Assembly: GCF_001514145.1 (NCBI RefSeq)
Contig: NZ_KQ948693.1
Span: forward strand, 1 to 36,545
DNA from: Streptomyces canus
GTDB lineage: Bacteria; Actinomycetota; Actinomycetes; Streptomycetales; Streptomycetaceae
DNA length: 36,545 bases
Direction of reading: 5' to 3'
Every line of letters begins with the position of its first letter. The first letter of the stretch is position 1. The position numbers and the translations under genes are program-made. Under the pieces are notes generated by a model. The model made no database searches. It was not told where the DNA came from and saw nothing but the letters and a program-made list of their open reading frames with translations. This document shows positions 16,518 to 24,240 of the stretch, piece after piece.

Positions 16518-17123
16518 TCACGCAGGGACGCCGAGCGGCGGGTGCTCGAGCACGCGGGGCTTGTACTCGACCAGCTGGATGCGGCCGTCGAAGGTGCGGT
16601 GCTCGATCATCTCGAGGGCAACGTCCGGATAGCCGTCGTAGATACGTTCTTCGCCCGTGGCCCCGGTGATCACTGGGAACATCACGACCCGGAAGCGGTC
16701 GACGAGTCCGGCTCGTAGCAGGGACCGGCACAGGCTGAGGCTGCCGATCGTGCTGAGGAGCCCCGAGCCACTCGACTTCATGGCGCGGACCGCCTCGACG
16801 GCGTCGTCGCGGACAAGCGTGGAGTTGGCCCACGTCAGTGGCTCCTCGAGTGAGGAGGAGAACACCACCTTGGACGCTTGCGTGAGCTCGTCGACGGACG
16901 CCTCTTCTTCGGGCCGGAACTCGTCTTGGCCATCGGGGACCTCGCCTGCGGCGAAGCCCGACATCAGGCGGTAGGTGTTCGCTCCCATCAGATAAGTGGC
17001 CTCGGGCTGCTTGCCGAGCCATGCGAGGTACTCCGGGCCCTCGAGGCCCCAGAACCCGGGCCATCCCTCTCCCGATGCGTAGCCGTCGAGGGAGGTGATG
17101 AAGTCGACGAGAAGCTCCGACAT
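16518..17123 (-). CDS. Dihydrofolate-reductase-like (RibD C-terminal domain) protein
   Basis: 201 residues. The N-terminus (MSELLVDFITSLDGYASGEG), then YLMGANTYRLMSGF, STLVRDDAVEAVRAMK, LLSTIGSLSLCRSLLRAGLV and the C-terminal FRVVMFPVITGATGEERIYD give the standard DHFR-like/RibD-C layout. The GS-x-x-x-x-x-LL-x-AGLVD and P-x-x-x-G-x-G-x-R segments are conserved. Members reduce small molecules with NADPH; few have known substrates, and true folate reductase activity is unlikely. AGGAAAGG stands 8-10 bases before the ATG. The gene looks intact and stands alone. Confidence 0.85.
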   Translation of the reverse strand: MSELLVDFITSLDGYASGEGWPGFWGLEGPEYLAWLGKQPEATYLMGANTYRLMSGFAAGEVPDGQDEFRPEEEASVDELTQASKVVFSSSLEEPLTWANSTLVRDDAVEAVRAMKSSGSGLLSTIGSLSLCRSLLRAGLVDRFRVVMFPVITGATGEERIYDGYPDVALEMIEHRTFDGRIQLVEYKPRVLEHPPLGVPA

Positions 17124-17602
17124 GGCGGTGTCCTTTCCTGGGGTGTTACGAGCTTGGACCGGCCGGGAGCCACAAACTCATCGGGCGCGCTGTGGAGTAG
17201 CGAGAAAAACCCCTGACGCTGCAGCCGATCAGGTCGGCGGGGCCTCGCTGCCCGACGTCGACAGCGGGTGCTTCCTTCCTCCACTCACCTGCGACGGCGG
17301 CGGAGCACTTCCGTGCGTACGGCCACGCTCCGAGGTCACCGCGTCCTGCTTGCAGGAGTGGCCGGGGGGGCCATTTCATATTCCCACCCCCCCTGAGGGG
17401 ATCCCCAGACCTGCTCACAGTGCTCACCACCTGCGGGGCGCGGAACAGAGGATGTGGCCCCGCGCTCCCCAGGGGAGGCATGCGAACCGCAACTGCCTGG
17501 GCCGCTACAGCGTCCGGCCTGCACCAACCGCGTGACCTGGCTGCCGCTGCTTCGGACCAGGCCGACCAGCGGCTCAGCGTCCCGTCAGTCCACCGTTCAC
17601 AC
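17124..17602. other. Gene-free stretch
   Basis: No frame reads like a family protein on either strand. It contains G- and C-runs near 17367-17395 that could fold weakly. Nothing else was recognised. It presumably includes the promoters of the flanking genes. Confidence 0.4.
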
Positions 17603-17620
17603 TTTCTTGATCGTGCGATC
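17603..17620. promoter_or_regulatory. Candidate TetR operator upstream of the TetR gene
   Basis: TTTCTT is followed by the palindrome GATCG-TG-CGATC (17609-17620), 21 bases before the TetR start codon. TTTCTTGATCG recurs, inverted, upstream of the hydrolase gene at 18269-18282. Two matching sites in front of a TetR gene and its neighbour suggest auto-repression plus control of the hydrolase. Confidence 0.55.
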
Positions 17621-17641
17621 CAGATAAGTTACGGTGGTGCC

Positions 17642-18220
17642 ATGGCAAGGACCCGGGAGTTCGACACCGAGGCGGCGGTGAGCCGCGCGATGGAGCTGTT
17701 CTGGACGCGCGGCTATGAGGCGACCTCGGTGCGCGATCTGACCCAGCACCTGGGGATCGGGCAGGGGTCCTTGTATGCGGCGTTCGGCGACAAGGACGGC
17801 CTGTACAGGGCCGCGTTGGAGCACTACCGCACCACCCTCGCTGCGGCCGCCCTGCGCAGTCTGGAGGAGAGGGCGGACGCCCGCGCGGCGATCCGTACGC
17901 TGCTGACGGAGCGGATCCGCATCGCCGTCGGGCACGGCGGTCAAGGCTGCCTGGCCGTCAACGCCGTCTGCGAGCGGCTGCCTCAGGACGTGGCGACCCG
18001 GCGTACCGTGCGCGACATGCAGGACGCGAGCCGGGAGGCGTTGACCGAGGTGCTGCGGGCCGCGATGGAGCGGGGTGAGATCGCTGCGCGGCACGCCCCA
18101 GACACGGTCGCCGCGTTCCTGGTCACCTTCCTCAACGGGCTGCTGGTCTCCTCGAAGATCACGCCAGATGCCTCCGTACTCGAACCCCTCGTGGACGTCG
18201 CGCTGACCGCTCTCGACTGA
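17642..18220 (+). CDS. TetR-family transcriptional regulator
   Basis: 192 residues. The N-terminal HTH reads FDTEAAVSRAMELFWTRGYE, then ATSVRDLTQHLGIGQGSLYA and AFGDKDGLYRAALEHY, the classic TetR start. The C-terminal ligand domain contains GCLAVNAVCERLPQDVATRR, as in the AcrR/YcdC-like TetR subgroup with TetR_C-type ligand pockets. The ATG at 17642 is the only start that begins directly before the HTH. A palindromic operator candidate lies just upstream. The next gene, an epoxide-hydrolase-like protein, lies 128 bases downstream in the same direction with a matching site, so it is the likely target. Confidence 0.9.
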   Translation: MARTREFDTEAAVSRAMELFWTRGYEATSVRDLTQHLGIGQGSLYAAFGDKDGLYRAALEHYRTTLAAAALRSLEERADARAAIRTLLTERIRIAVGHGGQGCLAVNAVCERLPQDVATRRTVRDMQDASREALTEVLRAAMERGEIAARHAPDTVAAFLVTFLNGLLVSSKITPDASVLEPLVDVALTALD

Positions 18221-18268
18221 GGGGTCCGCGGCCTCGGCCAGGCGTTTGCCGCACCCCGAATCCGTAAC

Positions 18269-18282
18269 GATCGATCAAGAAA
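18269..18282. promoter_or_regulatory. Candidate TetR operator upstream of the hydrolase gene
   Basis: GATCGATC followed by AAGAAA is the inverted form of the TTTCTTGATCG motif at 17603-17613. It lies 66 bases before the hydrolase start, in the gap between the regulator and the hydrolase. It was found by comparing the two upstream regions by eye. Confidence 0.5.
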
Positions 18283-18348
18283 CTGGGGCGCCCACCCCGC
18301 CACGACGACAAAGCCCCCCAGCACCCCCAGACGGAAAGCACCCACGTC

Positions 18349-19230
18349 ATGATGTACGACCACACCACAACGCCCCTGCGCACCGGCCGTGCCGCCGTCA
18401 ACGGAACGAGTCTGCACTACCGCACAGCCGGGTCCGGCCCCGCCGTGGTGCTGCTGCACGGCGTGCCCAAGACCAGCTACCACTGGCGCCACCTCATCCC
18501 GAAGCTGACGCCCCATTACACCGTCGTCGCCCCGGATCTTCGCGGTCTCGGCGATTCCGCGCGCCCCGCGGACGGCTACGACTCCGCGACGATGAGCGAC
18601 GACGTCGCCGAGCTGATGACCCACCTCGGACACGAGACGTACGCGGTGATAGGCGAGGACTGGGGAGCGGTGATCGGTTACCAGCTCGCCGCCCGTCACC
18701 GCGACCACGTCAACGCTCTCGTGTTCGCTGAGGCCCTGTTCCCCGGCTTCGGCTTCGAGGACCACACCGCCCTCACCCCCGAGAACGTCGCCAGCGGCCT
18801 GCACCTGTGGCATCTGGGCTTCTACTTCCAGCCGGACGTACCCGAGATGCTGATCGCCGGGCACGAGCGCGAGCTGATCACCTACATGATCAAGTTCGAG
18901 CGTAGCCACCCCGACACCGCCACCCCCGACGCGGTCGACGAATACGTGCGCTGCTACTCCATGCCCGGCGGTATCCGCGCAATGCTCTCGATATACCGGG
19001 CGATGCTCGTCGACGCCGAACAGAACCGGCAGTCCGCACAGAAGAAGCTGGACATCCCGGTGCTGGCGCTCGGTGGTTGGGCCTTCATCGGCGACCGCAA
19101 CGAGTCCCAGATGCGGCTGATGGCCCACGACGTCACCGGTCACACCTTCAACGCCGGACACGACCTCGCCGAGGAAGTACCCGACGAGATGGCCGACGTG
19201 GTCTTGCCGTTCCTGGCCGGGAACTCGTAG
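18349..19230 (+). CDS. Alpha/beta hydrolase, epoxide-hydrolase type
   Basis: 293 residues. The oxyanion motif HGVP (37-40), the DLRGLGDS strand (63-70) and the nucleophile elbow GEDWGA with Asp104 point to the epoxide hydrolase/haloalkane dehalogenase group rather than serine esterases. A cap domain (LHLWHLGFYFQPDVPEMLIA) follows, and the catalytic His is probably in FNAGHDLAEE. Family members hydrolyse epoxides or related electrophiles in the cytoplasm. The upstream TetR gene and shared operator suggest that a reactive compound induces it. The gene ends 20 bases before a very strong hairpin. Confidence 0.85.
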   Translation: MMYDHTTTPLRTGRAAVNGTSLHYRTAGSGPAVVLLHGVPKTSYHWRHLIPKLTPHYTVVAPDLRGLGDSARPADGYDSATMSDDVAELMTHLGHETYAVIGEDWGAVIGYQLAARHRDHVNALVFAEALFPGFGFEDHTALTPENVASGLHLWHLGFYFQPDVPEMLIAGHERELITYMIKFERSHPDTATPDAVDEYVRCYSMPGGIRAMLSIYRAMLVDAEQNRQSAQKKLDIPVLALGGWAFIGDRNESQMRLMAHDVTGHTFNAGHDLAEEVPDEMADVVLPFLAGNS

Positions 19231-19249
19231 ACGGGCCAGGCCGCGATGC

Positions 19250-19300
19250 CGGCCGTCCGACGTGGACGGACCGACTCGGCCCGTCCACGTCGGACGGCCG
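19250..19300 (+). terminator. Perfect 20-bp stem-loop after the hydrolase gene
   Basis: The arms 19250-19269 and 19281-19300 are perfect inverse complements, with an 11-base loop, starting 20 bases after the hydrolase stop. There is no T-tract, as is usual for streptomycete terminators. A perfect stem this long is exceptional and may act on both strands. Confidence 0.75.
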
Positions 19301-19612
19301 ACGGCTGCGGCACTTTGATCCGGAGTCATCGAAGGACACGTAAACCGGGTGAAGACGCTCAGCGGGCCATGTACGGCCGAGCCCCGTTCCGACTCCACCG
19401 GATACGCATTCTCACCCGGCCATGATCTTCGTTGTCAGAGCACCGGTTTCAGGAAACGGCCGCGACACTATGACAGTGGACGCGAATGACAAGACCTGCG
19501 ATCAGCAGTTGCCCCTGCCTCCAAGACCAGTTCTGCCAGACATGGCTGCAGCACGCAGGCGCGGACCAGCTGATGTTGTCGAGGCTCATCGGGTCTGTCC
19601 TTCGTGGATACT
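19301..19612. other. Flank of the tnpB element, no intact gene
   Basis: No complete gene. One plus-strand frame (about 19520-19615) reads FCQTWLQHAGADQLMLSRLI, then GSVLRGYSG, and looks protein-like. It stops making sense exactly where the presumed left end of the tnpB element begins, so it may be the end of a host gene. It has no start and I do not recognise it. Confidence 0.3.
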
Positions 19613-19750
19613 CCGGCCTTTGGGTCGGGGAGGAAACGAAGCTCCTGCGGAGCAGGGCTGGGGGAGCCGGTTCGCCGTCAGGGCGGACCGGCGTGCGCCG
19701 TCCACCGGCCGACACCCGCCGCTCGCATAGGGGTTGATACGGTGTGAGAT
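19613..19750 (+). repeat. Presumed left end of the tnpB element
   Basis: The non-coding stretch before tnpB begins with a short motif, CCTTTGGGTCGGGGAGGAA, that closely resembles the right-end core CCTTTAGGCGGGGGAGGAA at 20953-20971. Small hairpin-forming repeats follow (GCTCCTGCGGAGCAGGGC and others), as expected for an IS200/IS605-type end. The exact boundary is not defined. TTGAT occurs at 19734-19738. Confidence 0.45.
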
Positions 19751-20959
19751 ATGGCGGAGCAGGTCAAGCGGGCGTTCAGGTACCGCTTTTACCCCACCGG
19801 CGAGCAGGCAGCTGAGCTGTCGCGCACGTTCGGCTGCGTCCGCCTCGTCTACAACAAGGCGCTCGAGGAGCGCACCCGGGCCTGGTACGGCGAGCAGCGC
19901 CGCATCTCCTACGTGCAGTCCTCGGCCGCGCTCACGGAGTGGAAGAAGACCGAGGAACTGGCCTTCCTGACGGAGGTGTCCTCGGTCCCGCTCCAGCAGG
20001 CGCTGCGCCATCTTCAGACGGCGTTCGGGAACTTCTTCGCCCAGCGCGCGAAGTACCCGCGCTACAAGAGCCGCAAGAAGTCCCGCGCGTCGGCCGAGTA
20101 CACCCGCAGCGCCTTCACCTGGCGCGACGGGCGCCTGACTCTGGCGAAGATGGCCAAGCCCTTGGACATTCGCTGGTCGCGTCCCCTGCCCGACGGTGCC
20201 GAGCCCACGACGGTGACGGTGTCCCGCGACGCGGCCGGACGCTGGTTCGTGTCCCTGCTGTGCCAGGACAGCATCGCCCCGGCCCCCGCCACCACAGCGG
20301 CCGTCGGCCTGGACGCCGGGATCACCTCCCTGGTGACGCTGTCCACCGGGGAGAAGGTCGCCAATCCCAAGCATGAGCGGCGGGATCGCGCCCGGCTGGC
20401 CCGCGCGCAGCGGGAGCTGTCGCGCAAGGCGAAGGGCTCGGCGAACCGGGAGAAAGCCCGTGGTCGCGTCGCCAAGGTCCATGCGCGGATCGCCGACCGG
20501 CGCCGTGACTTCCTGCACAAGCTGTCGACTCGTCTCGTCCGCGAGAACCAAACGGTCGTGATCGAGGACCTCACCGTCCGCAACCTGCTGAAGAACGGCA
20601 CGCTCGCACGCGCCATTTCCGATGCGTCGTGGACGCAACTGCGCTCCATGCTGGAGTACAAGTGCGCCTGGTACGGGCGTGAACATGTCGTGATCGACCG
20701 CTTCTTCCCCAGCAGCAAGCTGTGCGGGAACTGCGGGACGGTCGCGGCGAAGCTGCCGCTGAACGTCCGCGTGTGGACGTGTGATTGCGGCGCGGTGCAT
20801 GACCGCGACGTGAACGCGGCGCGCAACATTCTGGCCGCCGGGCTGGCGGCGTCTGCCTGCGGAGACGGTGTAAGACCTCAACGGGAGTCTTCCCGGACGG
20901 GGCAGTCGTCGGTGAAACAGGAACCCCAGCGGGCGACCGCTGGAATCCCCCGCCTTTAG
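19751..20959 (+). CDS. tnpB: TnpB, RNA-guided nuclease of an IS200/IS605-like (IS1341-type) element
   Basis: 402 residues, a full-length TnpB. The N-terminal region (KRAFRYRFYPTGEQAAELSR, then FGCVRLVYNKALEER) is the conserved HTH/wedge start. The RuvC residues are present: Asp188 in VGLDAGITSL, Glu272 in VVIEDLTVRNLL and Asp353 in HDRDVNAARN. A zinc finger is formed by Cys325, Cys328, Cys344 and Cys346. There is no tnpA beside it, so mobility would need one in trans. The stop codon lies in the loop of the right-end hairpin, so the 3' coding region doubles as guide-RNA scaffold. TnpB cuts DNA matching its guide beside a short TAM, and this copy looks catalytically intact. Confidence 0.95.
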   Translation: MAEQVKRAFRYRFYPTGEQAAELSRTFGCVRLVYNKALEERTRAWYGEQRRISYVQSSAALTEWKKTEELAFLTEVSSVPLQQALRHLQTAFGNFFAQRAKYPRYKSRKKSRASAEYTRSAFTWRDGRLTLAKMAKPLDIRWSRPLPDGAEPTTVTVSRDAAGRWFVSLLCQDSIAPAPATTAAVGLDAGITSLVTLSTGEKVANPKHERRDRARLARAQRELSRKAKGSANREKARGRVAKVHARIADRRRDFLHKLSTRLVRENQTVVIEDLTVRNLLKNGTLARAISDASWTQLRSMLEYKCAWYGREHVVIDRFFPSSKLCGNCGTVAAKLPLNVRVWTCDCGAVHDRDVNAARNILAAGLAASACGDGVRPQRESSRTGQSSVKQEPQRATAGIPRL

Positions 20960-20992
20960 GCGGGGGAGGAAGTCAATGGCAGTGCCTACAAC
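20870..20992 (+). ncRNA. Predicted omega RNA (TnpB guide RNA) 3' part and guide
   Basis: TnpB guide RNAs derive from the end of tnpB and the right end of the element, with the flanking DNA as guide. Two perfect hairpins are seen here: CCAGCGG-GCGA-CCGCTGG at 20926-20943, and an 8-bp stem with a TTTA loop at 20947-20966. GAGGAAGTCA ends near 20975. The guide would be the next ~16-20 bases, starting TGGCAGTGCC. The 5' limit is uncertain, and published omega RNAs begin further into tnpB. Confidence 0.6.
20947..20976 (+). repeat. Right end of the tnpB element
   Basis: The 8-bp perfect stem with a TTTA loop is followed by GAGGAAGTCAA. The tetranucleotide TCAA at 20973-20976 matches the right cleavage site known for IS608. 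A near-identical copy occurs at 1-30. The sequence changes character directly afterwards, into the DUF6193 remnant. Confidence 0.75.
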
Positions 20993-21343
20993 TCAGCTGG
21001 CAATGGAGGCAATCAGTACATCAGATCCGCACGCCCGTATCCGGGCATTGTTCCGCTGCTGGAAGCTGCCTCCGTTCAACCACGACTCCGGCGGCTGTAT
21101 CCGTTCACCAGCCACTTCGCCCTGCTCTTCAGCAGCTCCACCGGCTACCCCTGGACTGTGCAGGCCGGATCGATCGAGCCCTTGCACAATGGACGTTTCA
21201 GAGTTCTCCGACGCAGTCCTTTCGCGGTGATCGGCGAAGTCGATACCGCCGAAGAAGCTGTGGCCCTCGTGCTTGAACTCCTCCCCACCGACCCCGAGCC
21301 CGTCATCACCGCCTCCCCGATTGACAGCGGGGCCAGGTGGTGA
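20977..21343 (+). pseudogene. DUF6193-type protein, interrupted by the tnpB element
   Basis: The frame running out of the element's right end reads YNSAGNGGNQYIRSARPYPG, then PLLEAASVQPRLRRLYPFTS, HFALLFSSSTGYPW and VIGEVDTAEEAVALVLELLP, to a stop at 21343. The RLRRLYPFTSH and TAEEAVALV segments are the core of DUF6193, a small family found in streptomycete natural-product and accessory loci. No start codon remains; the frame simply enters from the transposon end. The 5' part of the gene was not found upstream of the element, so it was lost or badly decayed. Confidence 0.65.
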
Positions 21344-21589
21344 GTGACCGTCAGCGTGCGTGCGCCGACACCGCATAGCCCTCGGTCTGGCGGAGCACCG
21401 CGCCGCCTGGGCCGGCCGGGACTGGGATCAGGTACCCCTACGTGATCTGGTCCGGGGCCAGCTCGATGGGCGGTGTCCCGGCCTCGCGCGTGAAGCCGCA
21501 GGCGGTAGTCGCCGGGACCATGGGACGGCCTGGACGGCAACGAACTCATGCTGGACCGATCGCCGAGTACTGCCTGACCGTATGCCACT

Positions 21590-22141
21590 TCACAGCTGGC
21601 ACGGGTCGGTGAGGCCGGTCACCGGGACACCGGAACGCCGGGAGATCAGCCTGGCGAGCCCACGTACGTCGCTGTAGGTGGTGTTGAACCTCCACACAGG
21701 TTCGTGATCGGCCACCTGCGACGTGAACGCCACCTCGTAGGCGAAGGCGCTGCCCGCTGGGAGCGAGCCAATGGCGAACTGCGTCTTCTGGCCCTCGATC
21801 GACCGGATTCTTGACCACGCCACGCTGACCACGCGCCTGCCGGCGGCGTCGACGAAGCCCTCCGAGAACAGGTAGAGCCCCCCACGCACGCGCCGAAACC
21901 AGACATAACCCCATGTGGCGACGGTCAGCAGGCCGACCACCACAACGCCGCGGCCCCAGACGTTGTCCGGCCCGTTGACCAGGAAGTTCAGGACGACGAC
22001 GAGGATCACCAGACACGCCGCCGCCCCGCCGAGTCCGGGGCGGCGGCGCACCCGCTGCTCGAACTCGCCGAGGTTCTCGCGGGCGGCGCGGGCCAGCACG
22101 CGGGGCGCCGGCGTGTCGGTTGCCTTGCTCGTCCCGGCCAT
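21590..22141 (-). CDS. Two-helix membrane protein of unknown function
   Basis: 183 residues from the ATG at 22141. The cytoplasmic N-terminus is followed by two membrane segments (AAACLVILVVVLNFLVNG and GVVVVGLLTVATWGYVWF). Then comes a soluble C-terminal domain (RGGLYLFSEGFVDAAGRRVV, WSRIRSIEGQKTQFAI, then RLISRRSGVPV). It has the look of PH-like membrane proteins seen in actinomycetes. A longer frame to 22231 is open, but no ribosome binding site decides between starts. The region 21344-21589 upstream of its 3' end shows nothing. Confidence 0.6.
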   Translation of the reverse strand: MAGTSKATDTPAPRVLARAARENLGEFEQRVRRRPGLGGAAACLVILVVVLNFLVNGPDNVWGRGVVVVGLLTVATWGYVWFRRVRGGLYLFSEGFVDAAGRRVVSVAWSRIRSIEGQKTQFAIGSLPAGSAFAYEVAFTSQVADHEPVWRFNTTYSDVRGLARLISRRSGVPVTGLTDPCQL

Positions 22142-22339
22142 CGGGCCATGGTAGCGAGCCAACAGCTCTTGGCTTCGAACGAGTCGATTGGCGCCACCTG
22201 AGCTCGCGTGGGGTGCCAACCGCGGTTTCAACCGCCCGCGATCGCGACCGGGTCGCTGCCGTTCTGGGCTCGCTGATACGTATGTTCGATGGCAGGCGGC
22301 GACTCCGGTGGGATTTAAGCAGGGCAGTCGGGACGCGTC

Positions 22340-22605
22340 GTGAGGATCCCCGAGGCAGAACCTGCTGTTCGAGCGTGGCGTGACCGGCTGGACCCTTCAG
22401 CCTGTGTGGGTGTTCCGGCCCACGTCACCGTCCTCCTCCCGTTCCTCGACGAGGCCGCATCGACAGCGGTGCCCTCGCAGCTGTCGGAGAAGGGCCCTTC
22501 GAGGCCCGGTTCGAGCACTGCGGGCGACTCCCGAGGATCTTGTGTCTCCTCCCCGAACCGGACGTCCCGTTCCGTCAGCTCACCGAGGCGGGGACGAAGC
22601 TCCGT
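22340..22605 (+). pseudogene. 2'-5' RNA ligase-like protein, frameshifted and cut by an IS5 element
   Basis: The GTG frame reads RIPEAEPAVRAWRDRLDPSA, then GVPAHVTVLLPFLDEAA; the HVT-x-L motif holds the first catalytic His-x-Thr. After a frameshift near 22480 the next frame continues GPFEARFEHCGRLPRILCLL, then PEPDVPFRQLTEA. This matches the first half of 2H-phosphoesterase/2'-5' RNA ligase family proteins. The second H-x-T motif is missing because IS5 transposase sequence begins at about 22600. Confidence 0.7.
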
Positions 22606-23061
22606 TGACCGGGGCAGGACGGGCAGCAAGCACCACCTGATCACCGACGCCACCGGTATCCCGCTCGCCGCCACCTTGACCGGCGGCAACCGCAACGATG
22701 TCACCCAGCTGATTCCGCCGCTTCGGGCGGTGCCGCCGGTGCGAGGAAGCGCGGCCGGCCCCGGCACCGCCCGGACGTGGTGCTGAGCGACCACGACTAC
22801 GACCACGACACGTACCGCAGCCTCGTCCGGGATCTCGGCGTGAAGCCGCTGATCGCACGTCGGGGCACCGAGCACGGCTCCGGACTCGGCACCCAACGCT
22901 GGGTCGTGGAGCGAGCCTTCGCCCACCTTCACCGGTTCCGCCGCCTGCGGATCCGCTGGGAGATTCGCGACGACATCCACGAAACCTTCCTCACCCTCGG
23001 ATGCGCATTGATCTGCTGGCGACGCCTGAACTCCCGACAGGAGCTTCAGAGGGCGGAATGA
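22597..23061 (+). mobile_element. IS5-family transposase remnant (C-terminal two thirds)
   Basis: One frame carries VDRGRTGSKHHLITDATGIP, then LAATLTGGNRNDVTQLIPPL. A frameshift near 22745 leads into VLSDHDYDHDTYRSLVRDLG (second Asp), GTEHGSGLGTQRWVVERAFA (Glu region) and a stop at 23061. This is the standard IS5/IS427-type order. The N-terminal third is missing, and the frameshift would kill the protein. The left junction is the broken 2'-5' RNA ligase gene. Confidence 0.85.
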
Positions 23062-23150
23062 GAGTGCATAGGAGTTTTGTCGTCGCCTGAAGGTGTGGCG
23101 GTGCGGCGTCCCGGCCGGTCGGCGGCCATGGGCATGTTGAGCTGGGCACC

Positions 23151-23495
23151 GTGAGCGAGCGCAAGCCCTACAAGACCGACGTGAGCGACGAGCAGTGGGC
23201 GCTGGTCGAGCCTGTGATCGCCGCGTGGAAGGCCGCGCATCCCTCGGTCAGCGGCCATCAGGGTCGGTACGCGACGAGGGAGATCGTCAACGCACTGCTC
23301 TACCAGGGCCGGACCGGTTGCCAGTGGGAGCTGCTCCCACACGACTTTCCGCCACCCGGCGCAGTGAAGTACTACTTCTACCTGGCGTGACGACGGCATC
23401 GACCAGACCATTCACGACCTGCTGCGCTGGCAGGTGCGGGAAATGGCGCGTCGGAAGGCGGACCCGAGCCTGGTGGTGCTCGACATCCAGAGATC
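23151..23495 (+). mobile_element. IS5-type transposase N-terminal remnant
   Basis: From a GTG at 23151: ERKPYKTDVSDEQWALVEPV, then RYATREIVNALLYQGRTGCQ and ELLPHDFPPPGAVKYYFYLA, to a stop at 23390. The reading resumes in the next frame with WRDDGIDQTIHDLLRWQVRE, then PSLVVLDIQ, and ends near 23495 in mid-protein. This is the DUF4096-type N-terminus of an IS5-family transposase with a small deletion at 23386-23388. It is a different IS subtype from the copy at 22597-23061. Confidence 0.85.
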
Positions 23496-24212
23496 GGCTG
23501 GGTCGGCCTCGTGTTCCTGCCCGAGGACACCCTGGTCGCGGTGTTCGTGGTGATGGCGGTCCTCGAGATGTGCGTCCCGGCGTACGCGGAGAAGGTCCAG
23601 CCCACGTCTTGGCACCCGCGCCACATCGCCGAGCGGTACGGGCTGTTCACGATCATCGTGCTCGGCGAGACCATCGCGGCGGCCACGGTCGCCGTGAAGA
23701 CGGGCATCGACGAGCAGGATGCGCTGGGCGAACTGCTGCCGATCGCCGCAGGCGGGCTGCTGATCATCTTCGCCGCCTGGTGGATCTACTTCGTGGTGCC
23801 GATCCACGGTCATCTGAGATCCAACAGGCAGGCGTTCCTGTGGGGTTACGGCCACTACGTCGTCTTCGCCTCGGCGGCCGCGATCGGCGCGGGTCTGGAG
23901 GTGGCGGTCGAGCAGTCCGTGGGCAAGGCGCACATCTCGACGCTGTCCGCGTCGGTGGCCGTGACCGTGCCGACGGCGCTGTATCTGCTCACCGTCTGGG
24001 CACTGCACGCGCGTCACTTCAAGGTGGGCATCGCCCAGCAGCTGGTACTGCCGACTGCGGCGCTGCTGGTGATCTGCTGCATGTTCCTGGGCGAGTGGGC
24101 GGTGCTCTCGGCCGGTCTCGTCTGCGCGCTGACGGTGGTGACCGGCGAGACACTGACGGCGCGCACGACGGCCCGGGAGCGCGAGACGGCGCTGGGAGCG
24201 CCGGTCGCCTGA
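23496..24212 (+). pseudogene. LtrA (low temperature requirement A) membrane protein, N-terminus lost
   Basis: About 235 residues of a polytopic protein. The order is LPEDTLVAVFVVMAVLEMCV, VQPTSWHPRHIAERYGLFTI, IVLGETIAAATVAV, GGLLIIFAAWWIYFVVP and WGYGHYVVFASAAAIGAGLE, then two more hydrophobic segments. The WHP-x-HIAERYGLFTIIVLGE motif is diagnostic for LtrA, which is normally near 380-400 residues. The first helices are missing, replaced by the IS5 remnant ending at 23495. An internal ATG at 23511 keeps an open frame, but a functional product is doubtful. Confidence 0.8.
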
Positions 24213-24240
24213 CCGGCCCGGTCCGGTCCGGACTGGCCCC

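Noticed and set aside
17360..17400. G-run and C-run pair suggesting a terminator or G-quadruplex
   Set aside because: The runs are short and imperfect, not placed after a gene end in a convincing way, and such runs are common at this GC content.
17983..19398. A 471-codon minus-strand frame opposite the TetR and hydrolase genes
   Set aside because: It runs antisense to two genes with clear motifs, is Val/Gly-rich and crosses the perfect hairpin. It is a shadow frame.
19586..20881. A long minus-strand frame opposite tnpB
   Set aside because: tnpB has all catalytic residues on the plus strand. The opposite frame has no recognisable content.
20947..20966. The hairpin at the end of tnpB read as a simple intrinsic terminator
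   Set aside because: An almost identical hairpin with the same GAGGAAGTCA tail occurs at 1-30 without a tnpB, so it is the conserved transposon right end and guide-RNA scaffold.
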